Assembly: GCA_028023455.1 (NCBI GenBank)
Contig: JAQFVV010006197.1
Location: 16,303,254-16,367,253, forward strand
Length of the DNA stretch: 64,000 nucleotides
Source of the DNA: Epiperipatus broadwayi
Taxonomy: Eukaryota > Onychophora > Udeonychophora > Euonychophora > Peripatidae
Direction: 5' to 3'
The first letter of the stretch is position 1. Each line of letters begins with the position of its first letter. A program made the translations under genes and the position numbers. Below are positions 35,597 through 47,472 of this stretch, piece by piece. The notes below the pieces were generated by a model, which was not told the DNA's origin, made no database searches, and was given only the letters and a program-made list of their open reading frames with translations.

Positions 35597-38500
35597 TATC
35601 ATCATCATTTTCAATTATTATTAAACCACTGCAAGATAAAAATGTGTCCAAGATTAATCCAATTATATTGATCCTTAGTTTCTTTTCTCCACAGAACATC
35701 ACCTAACTTTCTTATTTCACTTCTTCTCACATGCAGTCTCTATCTAGGTATTTTACAATCTCTTGGGATTCAATTTAAAACTTCAAGTCCATTAACTAAT
35801 AACTCTTCTAATAATATGTCCAATTCAGCACCATTTTAATTTTTTATTTCTTTCAATAATGTCTGTGACCACTGCTTGTTCTTTTACAGATGTATTTCAT
35901 TTTTAATCTCTTCTTGTTACTCCTAAATACATCCTTTCATATTTTGTTGAGTGGTATGAAAGCTTTGAATTCTGCTTCTGTTAATTGTCCAAGTCTCAGA
36001 ACTGATAAAATTTCATCTAATAAAAATTTTCAAACACGTAGGTAAATTTCCTTTTAATATTTAGTCATTTCTACCAAAAGCTTTCCATCCAAAGTTTAAT
36101 TATATGATTAATTTCATCTATCATATTTCTAGTCTGTATTAATAACCTGATCAAGGAATTTGTAATTGTTAACTTCTTTTAATTTATGATTATCGATCTT
36201 TATTTTATTCTTCTTAAAATATCCATTGATCATTAATATAGAATTTTTAATATTTATCTTTATTACTATTTTCTTATTTTCATCTAATAACATTTGCAAT
36301 ATTTTCTGAAGCTCTGAAGCATTATTTGCAAAATCAGCCATATAAACTGCAAAATCTAGATAATTTAAATTTTTCTCATCAGCTTGCCACTTTTAATTGA
36401 CAAAATACTTCTTGTAAAACTGCAAAAAAAAAATTTTGAGATACAGAATCACTGATGTAAAATTTTTTTAACACTAATCTTCTTAGTATTATAATGGTCA
36501 GGAACGAAGAGACTCTTTACATTATAATTCTGCCACCAGGGCGCCATCAAGCCAATTGAACCTGAAAATTTATATAGGCCGGCAGGTACTTACAGTAAGA
36601 TCCAGAATTTAAATAAATATAACCGTAATGCCCCATTCACTAGCTCACGGAGCAGCAGAGATAATATATATATTTTATTTTAAAGAAAGAAAGATAATAA
36701 AAAAAATAAGAATCAGCAACTATTAGATTAACAATACACAAAAACATTTATTTTACACATATATAAAATTCAGATTTATTTATTTAAGTATAATGTTTAC
36801 TTTAGAATTTGATTTAATTTACATCTTAACTTTTAATTTTAGAAGTTCGCACAGATGGATTAATTAATATTTTATTAGTGTTGAGTATGGATAGACTACA
36901 TAGATTGCACTCGAAAAAGAAAATATTTTACATCCCTTATTTAACCCCAGGCCAAAAGTTCGCAGTCAAACTAACGCCAATCTATCAGATATATCAATGT
37001 ATTCAATGCAACATGAATACGACAGCACAATACCATACTGTCAGGAACGTAATCTGAACAGCATGATTATCTAGAAGAAATGTCCCTCGTCCAGTACAGG
37101 AATGCTATGTCTGTCTGGCGAGAAGAACAATAAGAGAAAAAAACTCCATAGGAAAGGAATGCAGTCCTTTTTGCTGACTTATCATCCCATTCCACAGGCT
37201 AAAGGGGTGATCCAAGGAGCAGGAAATACCATCTGACTCCGATGGTCAATAAGAAATGGGATTATTTTGCCCAAGTGCAGCGTATAATGAAATCCTGCAC
37301 ATAGCGGATCTTCATACTACATTTACTAATTACACCAATACATCCAATCCATTAACCCAATTTAACTGCTAAACAAATAACCTGTGATTAACCATCCCTT
37401 AAACTAACATAACTTTACGAATCTATGCAGCCATTCACAACCAACTTAAATTTAACATAATTTAAAAGTTTTAGCTTAATAACAAAAAAAAATCATAATA
37501 AACACTCAAAAAGGAAAATAAATAAATAATGGAAATGATTTAAAAATATATATAATAAAAATAATTATTAATAAATGATTTAGTTTGGTCAGATAGGAAT
37601 TCATATTTCTATTTAAATACTGAAAAAAGTTTTATATTTAAAGTTTATGAGTTATATAGAATTCTTACGGTTTAAAAGTCCGTACTTTATAGTTGCTTAT
37701 GATTTGGATCCCATATTGTTTCTAATTCCCATGGCGTCCTGGGGAGACCGGTGTGCTGTTAGCTGTTCTGTTGTTATTCATCTGGAGGTATAGCTCTTTG
37801 CAGGATTTTATCGCAGGACCCTGATGTCCACAATATAGGAAAATGATACTTCATTTCTTCTTTGGAAAAACTTAAGGAATTGAAAGTGCTTCTTTTCAAC
37901 CCGTTCTCCTTCAATTCTCCTAGAACTGAACTTTATTTCCAATCTTTTCTTTTTTATATCAAAACTCCAGATTAATTGAACATGATGATGATGATTCTTT
38001 CACTATTGTGTTTCCTGAGGTATTTTATTGGTTATTCTGTTCTTATTGTTTTTATCTCCTTTCTGAACTTTAATTATAAATTTTGAGATGCCCAAGGGCT
38101 AGTTTACTTACACTAATTAAAAATAATTATTTCCATTTTTAACCTTTTACACAATAGAAGTAATTAAATTTTGAATATTCTTAAAAGAAATCTTATCTTT
38201 CACTCTTTAAAATTTTTTTCTCTTTTTTTTTTACTTTGATTTACTTTTAAGTATTTTTATTTATTTTTCCTTACTTTTTTTTTTTTTTTTAGATAGTTCT
38301 TATAGTTTTCCATCTGTGCGATTTTATATATATACGAGTTTAGATGACTTTTAATTTTCAATTTTTAATTCTTAAAAACAAATTTTTATTTGCGAACTTT
38401 AACTTTTTTTTAATTTTATTTATTTGAATAATGTAACAGCATGTGTGCCCGTTACATTATCAACATATAATTTAATTGTCATTATTGCATTTTTATAATA

Positions 38501-40445
38501 TACTTTAGTATATAATATCCTGAATCTATATCTTGATGACCTAATGCTTTAATCACATAAAAATGCTTCTGGAATCCAATGCTTTTTCATAATCTATAAA
38601 TTAAAAGCATAAAGGCAATTCATATTTACTGGACCTTTCTATAACTTTTCTCATTACTAGGTTGTAAACCACTGTGCTAACATTACTTTTAAATCCTGTT
38701 TGTTCTTTTTACAGATTAGAATCCAAAGTTCGCTAGTGGTGAGTAATAATTATCTTGATAAAGATTTTTGATAGAATTGATAAAAGACTGATAAATCTGT
38801 AATTTCTAATATCTTTTTTTATCATCTTTCTTAAATATCAATATTACTATTGCATTCTTCCAATTATCAAGAGCATCTTTATCAATTAGATTTTCATATA
38901 TAACTTTGCTAACTATTTTTCTATTTCTTCATCTCCTTCTTTTAAGATATCAATAATGATAGATCATTTCTTGGAGCTTTTTCCTGCTTAGATTTAATTG
39001 CATGTCTCATCTCTCTTTATATAAAATGCTAAATATAGAAGATGGTCTAATACCTGAATAAACACATTGTTTCTTGTTCATTATTACTATATAATTCTTT
39101 ATAGAACTCTTCTATACATTTCATGATATCATCTCTCTTTTTAGTAATAGTTCTATCTTTTCTTGTTAATTTAAAAATAACTTACCTTTAATGCCAACTT
39201 ATTTTACAATTTTTGAGACTTATTCTCTTTTATAGCTTTCCCTGTCAATTCGCAATTATATTTTTTTTATAAATTATTCAGTTTTCATATTTTACTGAAC
39301 TCTAGATATTTGATTCTTATTAACAGTTAATTTTTAAATTTTTCATATTCATTCTTTTCTTCACATATTCTCTCATCTCAGTAAAAAATTTACTGGTAAA
39401 TATCTGCATTTTTTGTACCAACTATCTTTCTTGCAATTCTTAACAGAATGTTTTCTTACTGATTTCAGTCAAATCTGAATCATCTTCAAAGTCTGTTAAT
39501 ATTTTAAAATGATTTGAAACTTCTTATTTAAATTCACTGAAGTGTTTCTGCAAATAAGAAATAACTATTTGATTTTCTTAGTAGTTTTCATGTCTATAGT
39601 TTTGCATTAACATGTATCTCACATCTCATTCATCAATGATCAATTCCTATGCTGAATCCATTAAATGTAATCCAATTATGCTAAATCTTCATTTGGATGT
39701 TTCCAAGTCCATTTCTTTTTAGTACCCCCTCTCCTCCAAAGTTCATAACATATAACTTTTATTTTTCTGCAATCTCCACAAATCCATAGCCTCTCTCATT
39801 TCTACCACTATAACCAAATTTATTCACACTATTTGACCTGATCAAAAGCATTTTGTACATCCATGTAAAAATTCTCTCTTTTATAATGAGAACTTGGGGC
39901 ACAAATCTGAATTATTTACAGTTGGCATCTTCCATTAAGTTGAATAACTGATTTTACCACTTTATCTGATATAATAAACTGCATAATGTTGTTTTTCCAC
40001 TTTTTATTTATAATATAATCTATTCTATTTATTCTTCCAATACTTGTGCCTTCATAACAAAGTACATACCCATTTTATAAAATAATTATCTCTTTACTTT
40101 TAGTTCACAAAAATCCAACAATGCTTCCATTTAATATTAGATGGTTTTGTCATTCATGAACTCTTTTTTCAAAGCTAAAAACGTGATCTGCAATTGTAGG
40201 TATTTAAATAAAAAAAAATCATCAAATGGCAGTCTAATGTCACATCTAAAAAATGCTTAGCACTCTCTGCCATCCTATTGGATTAGGGGCTATTTTACTT
40301 TTATCTATCATGATTATAAATACCTGTTAAAAGGAAAAATAATAAGAATATGGAGTGAACATTAGAAATTTGCCCAACTCGATTCCTTCAAGAGCTTAAA
40401 AAGGAATCAAAGGGTCTCTTTTCAGTTAGTAGTAAATCCTTTCTT
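35597..40445 (-). mobile_element. Degraded RTE copy with 5' leader, split by an insertion
   Basis: The 3' end, with (ATC)n, lies near 35597 and the 5' leader near 40445 (gaatcaaagggtctcttttc matches the 54-kb copy). From low to high coordinate it runs through the C-terminal block, reverse transcriptase, endonuclease and leader. A minus-strand fragment at 36129-36341 still reads FANNASELQK and KEVNNYKFLDQVINTD. Stops and shifts are frequent, so this is an old copy. The ~1.96-kb stretch 36495-38456 is foreign, because RTE sequence resumes at once on the other side. Confidence 0.85.
36495..38456. mobile_element. Unclassified ~1.96-kb insertion in the RTE
   Basis: The limits come from the interrupted RTE, give or take several bases. 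The ends can be read as TGGTCAGGAACG...GCCCGTTACA with flanks TTATAA/TTATCA. The end portion TGTAACAGCATGTGTGCCCGTTACA is itself a small inverted repeat. Interior features are inverted pieces (cgcacagatgga at 36848 and tccatctgtgcg at 38306, plus gaagttcgc and gcgaacttt), a GC-richer core (37030-37330) and atggcgtcctggggagacc at 37730. A near inverse of that last block (ggcgccat) lies at 36540. There is no coding frame. TG...CA ends suggest an LTR-type or foldback element, unproven. Confidence 0.6.
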
Positions 40446-41804
40446 CAGGCACAGAAAATAGTAGGTAAATTACACTTACTATTAACTTAAGGTATAATTA
40501 TACAAATAAGATTTTTTTCTAATTAAGATCTCTTTTCTGCATATTCAACTAAAAAGAATCCTTTCAAACAATTGAAGAATTATGGTACAAAACCTTCCAA
40601 GCGAAATTCTAATTCCAGAATCAGCAATAGAGCCAGCTGCATTTGGTTTTCCTAAGTGTTATTGAAATCGCAAAAACAAATTCAGTATCATCTATAGACA
40701 ATATGCCCATTGGCATCATAAATAAGATTTAACTGGGTCTAAACTAAATAAATATGTTCAAGCACAAATTGTGAGTCACATAATTAATAATTTTTAAAAC
40801 TTTGATTACATAGCAAGATTGAAATATTTAATAAAGGCACTAGTGAATCTATTTCTTATTTGGAATCTCTATCTAATCCTTTATGATGTTTATTAATAAT
40901 TCAAATTATCGAGAAAAAAAATGTATATGCTTAATAGATAAATAAATAAATATGCTTAATAAATAAATAAGTTTATTATTGCTAGATGTTGATATGAAAA
41001 AAAAAATGTTATTAATAATGGTGGGAAATAATGATTTGAAGTGGAAACTGGTATAAAAATAGCAATATGTACTATTTCTACCCCCTCCCCTCCTTTTTTT
41101 TTTTTTGATAGTAATCATTGGAACAATTTATAGATGCTTTCATGAAGGAATAATCAATAAGAAATACAAAAAAAAAAAAAAATTATCTTTGTGACTGCTA
41201 AATTTACAGATTGCTATCTTAGTATTCTTGCAAATTCAGAAAAAGATTTATAGAATGTAATTAAAATTTTTTAGTGCAATTTATATGACTTTGCTTGAGA
41301 AATTATAATATTTAAAAACTCAGATATTTATAGTCTAACTTTTGTTTGGATGGTTATCTTGAGAATATAGATATAGTTTAAATATTTCAATTGAATTTTA
41401 GGTAAAAAAAACTGACTAGGATGTTGTATTTCAGAACAGATTCCAAGGTTTGATGCATTTAATAAGTTAAAATATAGGATATTTCATCACAATAAAGTAA
41501 CTATTTTAATTAATTTAAGGTTATTATTCTATCAAATTTATTTTATGAAGTTGAAAATAGGTGCTTATACTGACAAAATATAAAAGCACTGGGGAAAAAT
41601 ATGATGGTATAGTTATCACTAAATTTTTCAGCATTCTAAATGTAATAATATTAATTCTATAATCATAATAACATATTTTCACCAGACTGGGTCACAATAC
41701 AAATAAAGAATAAGAGATTTCTAAAATAAGTTTCATAATGAATTTGATCACAGTTTTTATAGAAAAAATAAATCCTAACTATGCTATAAATTATCGTGCA
41801 AACA
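40446..41804. other. AT-rich intronic DNA
   Basis: No feature supported. Contains poly-T/poly-C runs near 41080-41105. Confidence 0.5.
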
Positions 41805-41812
41805 TTTTAAAA

Positions 41813-42723
41813 CAGGAGTGGGTAAGATGGGATCATGATCCCCTGGTGGACTGCCCAAATATTTTGGAGTGATCACTTGCATTAAATATAAATATAATGT
41901 TATCCAATGTTACATTATGCTAAATAGATAGTTATTCGTAAAAAAAAATACATTTTTGCATACTACTACAAATAAGAATCTGCTCTTCACAATCAAAGCA
42001 GCTATGTGTGTTATCAGGCTCTTGCCAATGAAGAGCTGGATGAACACATGCCTTCATTCGAAATGCATGATGACACATATGTCAATTATAAATTCACCAG
42101 CTTGATTACATTCACCACACAATGCAAAATTGGAAGCATTAAAACTGATAACTGTGTTTCTTGTTGTTAGGTGCACAGATTTAAGCAATTTGTTGTGAAA
42201 AATAAATATTTTTAAGAACGATATAATAAAACAATTGCAAAGAAAAAATGTACAATTTTAATACATAATAGAAAGAAATAAACCATGATGATGTATACAT
42301 CAATTACAAATTCAATGCCTCAAATATATTCACTGTACAATGCAAAGGCATAAGCAGAACCATTGAATAAGTTCAGTCAGTCACGAAACCAATAACTGCA
42401 TTTTTTTGTTTCAAAAGGTATACAAATTTAAGCAATTTATCAGAAAAAATTAATCTTATATTTTAAAAATGCAGTGTAATATCTGAAACAATTGCAAAAA
42501 AAGAAAAACATACTATTTTTGTACAGAATGGGAAGCCCAGTTTTTCACAATAATGAATGTAAAATATACGTATTACATATGTCATGCAAGTGTGTCACTT
42601 TCAAAAAAAAAAAAAAATGTTAAAAGACATTTTAAAACTATGCATAAAATATATAAGTGGTAGACTATCACACTTTGAGAAAATTACAAATAGCCCTTAT
42701 CCTGAAAAATATACTAACCCCTG
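41813..42723 (+). mobile_element. hAT-type remnant with BED-finger piece and internal duplication
   Basis: The ends are CAGGAGTGGGTAAGATGGG and the inverse of CAGGGGTTAGTATATTT. Flanks TTTTAAAA (41805-41812) and TTCTAAAG (42724-42731) agree at 6 of 8 bases, as an old 8-bp duplication. Near 42570-42640 the plus strand reads YYICHASVSL, a run of K, then VKRHFKTMHK, a Cys-His-His remnant of a BED zinc finger. An internal stretch is duplicated in tandem with divergence: 42060-42250 matches 42280-42510 (caattataaattc, tacaatgcaaa, tttaagcaattt, acaattgcaaa). Confidence 0.65.
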
Positions 42724-42731
42724 TTCTAAAG

Positions 42732-43776
42732 AGATACAATGCTGATGATTTACATTAGAATAATATAGTTAAGAGTAGAATACAATATTATAATCAAGTA
42801 AAGTCAAGAATAGCATTGCAGCAAGATGCTAAATAGACAAAAAAAAAAAAACCAACAGTAATAATTTATATGATTATGTTTGTGTTTCATGGATTTGTTT
42901 ATATAATCGTAACAAAATTTAACCTTTTGTCTCTCATTCTCTCTTTATGCAATTATAATGACTGTACTCATTTTAAATGGTTCCTAATGAGATTTGCTAA
43001 CAACTCAATTCTTGCCACATAACAATATTTCATTTCTCACTGCATCACTTAATTGATATTAGTCTAATATTCTTAAATAATTAATATATAGTGCCTTAAA
43101 GAAACAACATATTAATTAGATTTCTTAACACAACGTAAGAATTATTTGATGCTAAGTGGTCAACTATTGAATATTTATTTAAACTTTCAAATAGGGTAAT
43201 TGAATTAAAACTTTATTTCTGCTAAATGTTAATCTTTACATATATTCCAAAAGTGGCTTTAAATTTATTACTTATATTCTAATTATTGCATAAGCAATCA
43301 TAATTGCTTTAGATGTTGACTTGCATTTACTTCAATTGCTATGACTAGATAATCTTGAGATACAAAACTTAAGATTATAAATTTGGTAACTTAGTTTTTA
43401 TTAGGTTAAGTATTCTATAGTCTCCTAATAAAAAAATATTATTCAAAAGCAGGTAAAAATGTACACTGTCTTCTAATTTTCATCTTTACTTTTTTATTTA
43501 CCTTTTTTTTAAATACACATTGAATATATATATATATACATACATACACATGTATTTATAATATGTAAGCATCAAAATAAATTTTTTTCACTATTGCATG
43601 ATGTGTGATAGTAAGCAACAAAAATTTCACTTGTGACAATAGTTGACATTTGACTGCAACACTAGTTTGAAATTAAACACTATAAAAAAATCAGTAAGTG
43701 GAATTTTCATTATTTACACCCATATAGACACATATGTATATAAACAATTAATCTTTTACAATATATATCTGCTAAC
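42732..43776. other. AT-rich intronic DNA
   Basis: No feature seen. A (TA)n/(CA)n microsatellite lies at 43525-43555. Confidence 0.5.
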
Positions 43777-43937
43777 CTTTTAAAACAGATGAAATTGACT
43801 CTGTATCTTTTTTAGTTCTGCAATAAATTATTGTGGATCCATTGGATGAATATGAACCATTTTCTATTACTAGTACAGATGACAGATCTTGCCAAATACT
43901 TTTTGATTTCTGATATACAGCCAAAAAAAGATTAGGT
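43777..43937 (-). CDS. WRN-like RecQ helicase, exon with motif IV
   Basis: This third visible exon is 161 bp on the minus strand. Its acceptor is atttttag-like (tttag before ACCTAAT) and its donor is gttagc (43776-43771). The first base completes the Arg codon begun in the preceding exon, giving SFDR-PNLFLAVYQK, the linker that opens RecA domain 2 in WRN (FDRPNLYLEV in human). It goes on through STIIYCRTKKDTESISSVLK, which is motif IV (TIIYC). It ends with one base of the next codon (phase 1). The low-complexity bridge ENGSYSSNGS sits where human WRN has a variable loop. The intron on its 5' side is 13,270 bp (43938-57207) and is full of RTE copies. The phase fit on both sides is the strongest argument that these are exons of one gene. 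Confidence 0.86.
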
Positions 43938-44401
43938 CTAAAATATATATATATATATAAAATTTAATAAAAACTGGCTTTACTGAATATAGGTATAACA
44001 TATTTTGCCAAATATTATGTGATAATTATATTAATTTTGAAAATTTATTTAAAATTATTTTTTATTGTATAAGCTTTTAAATATGAAATAACTCAAAGTT
44101 AATAACCATAGATATCAAAAATTATCTTATAAACACCGAATGACTTTTACACTAGTATACATATATTTGAAACAAAAAGATACGAATATTGTAACAATAG
44201 TAGAAATCTAAAATAAGAATAAAAAAAAAAGAATCACTCTTCAGGAAACTAAATATTTATTCCAGAAAAATAATAAAAACTATGCATTAAAACTCATTAT
44301 TTTGTCAAATATGATTTGGGCAGATGAAGTTTTACTTTTTCAAGACTTAAAATAATATTTATTACTTTTTTCTTTCTGTATGTACTTTGAATTGAAATAG
44401 C

Positions 44402-44789
44402 TTAACAATAAATACAGGCAGTATGTATATAGCAAAGCTTTAATAATTAATTTGCTTAGCTATCTTTCGACTGTTATGAGTCATAGACGTAGCAATAGTT
44501 GTATTGGAGAATGGATGTGTATATATTGTTTGTACTAATTTACACATGATTTATACAGAGCATTATGTAAGTGGATTCCCTTGCCTAAGAAATGGCCTAT
44601 CCAACCTACATAATGCTATATGAAAATCTTATTTAAATTAGCACGAACAATATATATACACATCCATTCCCCATTACAACTACTGCCATGTCTACAACTC
44701 ATAATAGTCGAAAGCTAGCTAAGCGAACTAAGCTAAACTAATCATTAAAGACTTTGCTATGTACATGCTGCGTATATTTATTGTTGTTA
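44402..44789. repeat. Long palindrome P5
   Basis: Arms of about 180 bp, with outer ends ttaacaataaatac and gtatatttattgttgtta. Anchors are tttcgactgttatgagt/actcataatagtcgaaa and tacataatgctatat against its inverse. The centre is near 44590. No coding content. Confidence 0.88.
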
Positions 44790-45507
44790 CATTACAGTTT
44801 AGAAGAAACTAATACTTCTACATGAAATAGCTTAAGAATTAAATGAATTTACATAATCATCATCAGTGTTCATTAATTTATATACAACACAATAAATTTA
44901 TTGATAACTATATAATTATCTTCTGACTCACTCTGTAATTACAGAAAAAAATATCAACTATTATTAAAATTTCAAATTTGATCTAAGATTGTTGATACTT
45001 AATAAATCCATTTTCAAGAAATGATTAGCAGCAATGTAGAACCTAATTTTGAATGAGCATGATTCATCCCCATTATAGAACTCATTTTGCATATAACATA
45101 TATACAAACATAATTTGACTTTATTACTATTTTTAAGTAATGGATGCTATTAGAGATTTTTAATTTATTTGCTCAATTTTTTTAAATGTCAAGAATCTTA
45201 TGCATTATTCTTAGCACTTGGCTATGATAAGAGATGGTTCCTGGATATTCTTGGACTGGTTAGATGAGATCAAAATCTATCTTCTACCAGTTTTCCATAC
45301 TGTACTTGAACAGCAATTGAACAAATAATTATGCAAATAAACAATTTTTTTATACTGTTAAAAGTGCGTTTTAATATTTTTTTAGTAATAAATGATTATA
45401 TGCTTTAAATGTTCTAGGCAGAATTTTATAATCACTATGAATTATCTTTTATTGACATGATTCCATCAATGCAGCCAGACACAATCATGTGTGTGTGTGT
45501 ATATATA

Positions 45508-45712
45508 TTGTAATCACAACAAAAATAATAAATTCAACGGTAACAACCCACTATAAACAATCTTTAAATCTGCAGAAGTACTTTTGGTAAATTTCTTAAA
45601 CCTGCCTCAACTGCAGGTTTAAGAAATTAACCGAAAGTACTTCTACAGATTTAAAGATTGTTTATAATGGTTTGTTACCGTTGAATTTATTATTTTTGTT
45701 GTGATTACAATT
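45508..45712. repeat. Long palindrome P6
   Basis: Nearly perfect arms of about 98 bp, from ttgtaatcacaacaaaaa to tttttgttgtgattacaa, around a tiny loop (aacctgcctcaactgcaggtt). It lies 40 bp before the RTE copy at 45755. Confidence 0.93.
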
Positions 45713-45754
45713 TTGTTTTAATTGATGGACATTTTATTTATATTACATATATAC

Positions 45755-47472
45755 AATGATATAAGAAAATATAATTGCGAACTAGCAAGGAAGGTTGTAG
45801 AAGAGATTAAGTCTCAAAAGTGTAAAACAATATTTTGGTACTGGTAAAAAACTTATATCTGCAATAAGAAAAAAAAAATGGAACTATTACTAAAAAAAGA
45901 GATGGTATCATGAAATGGTTAGAAGAGTTCTATCAAGAATTATATAGTAATAAAGAACAAGTATCTCCTACATCTATTATATCTTCTGAATTGTCCAGAA
46001 TTATAAATGAAGAAATGAGACTTGCAATTAAATCTATGAAGAAAAACTCAAGGTAATGATGGAATTATAATCGAGATATTAAAAGAAGCAGGTGAAGAAA
46101 TAGAATTTTGGCAAAGTTATATACCAAATGTCTAAATGATAAAGAGGTAACAAATGATTGAAAGAATGCAGCATTTATTTTAATATTTAAAAAAAGTGAT
46201 AAAGAAAATATTAGAAATTACAGACCTATCAGCCTTTTATCAGTTTTATACAAAATTTTTACCAAGATAATTACAACTCATTTACAGAGAACATTGAATT
46301 TACAACCAAGAGAAAAGGTTAGATTTAAAAGGGGTTTTAGTACAGTTGATCATATCCAAGTATTGAGAGAAGTTATAGAAAGGACCAATGAATATGAGTT
46401 GCCATTATGCTTTGGATTTGTTGATTATGAAAAGGCTTTTGATTCTATAAGCATTTCTTCAGTGATTAAATCATTGGATCATCAAGGTATAAACCCAGGA
46501 TATTGTCATATTTTGAAGAATATTTATAAAAATGCAACAGAAACAATTAGATAACATAATGATACTAGGAAGGTTAACATTGAGAAGGGTGTAAGACAAG
46601 ATGACTCCATATCTCCGAAACTTTTTACAGCAGTGCTGCAAGAAGTATTCTGTGGATTAAAATAAAAAACTAAAGGAGTAAAAGTAAATGGAGATTATTT
46701 AAGTCATTTGGATTTTGCAGATGATGCAGTTGTTTTTGAAAACAATGCTTTAAAGCTTCAGGAAATGTTGCAGGAGTTATCAAATGAAAGTAAAAAAGTA
46801 GAACTAAATGTAAATGTCAAAAAGACTAAAGTAATGTTCAATGGATTTTCTCAAAAGATGAAAATAACGATTATGATGAGTTAGAAGAAGTTAACAACTA
46901 TAAATACCTTGGTCAGATTATTACTACAGATGGAAACATAATGGATGAAAATAATCATAGAATTAAACTTGGTTGGAGTGCTTTTGGTAGAAATAACTTA
47001 ATACTAAAAGGAAATATGCCTATGTGTTTGAAAAGGAAGGTTTTTTAATAAATGTGTTTTACCAGTTCTTACTTATGGATCTGAAACTTGGACACTTAAT
47101 AGAAAAGCAATTCAGAGACTTCAGACCACTCAAGTAAGGAGAGATCCATGATAGGAGTAACAAGAAGAGATTGAAAACAATATATTGGTAAGAGAACAAA
47201 CAGGTATTACTGACATTGTTGAAAGAATTAAAAGACTGAAGTGGAGTTGGGCTGGACATATTGCTAGAAGAGCTAATAATAGATGGGCAATTGAAATCTT
47301 AAACTGGTTTCCAAGAGAAACCCAGAAAGAGACCATACATGAGATGGATGGATGAAATAAAAAAGTATGCAAGGATGATTTGAAGAGAGGTTAGAGATCG
47401 AAAAAGATGGATTGAACTTGGAGAGACTTTCATCCTGTAGTGAATTGATAATGGTTGACAATGATGATGATA
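45755..47472 (+). mobile_element. 5'-truncated RTE copy (plus strand)
   Basis: It begins inside the reverse-transcriptase N-terminal region (ENDIRKYNCE-like) and runs to ttgataatggttga and the (TGA)n tail. An open block at 46294-46554 still encodes FGFVDYEKAFDS, motif A. Frameshifts and stops occur elsewhere (for example TAA at 46552 and a lost Gly in GVRQDDSIS near 46590). Non-functional. Confidence 0.88.
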
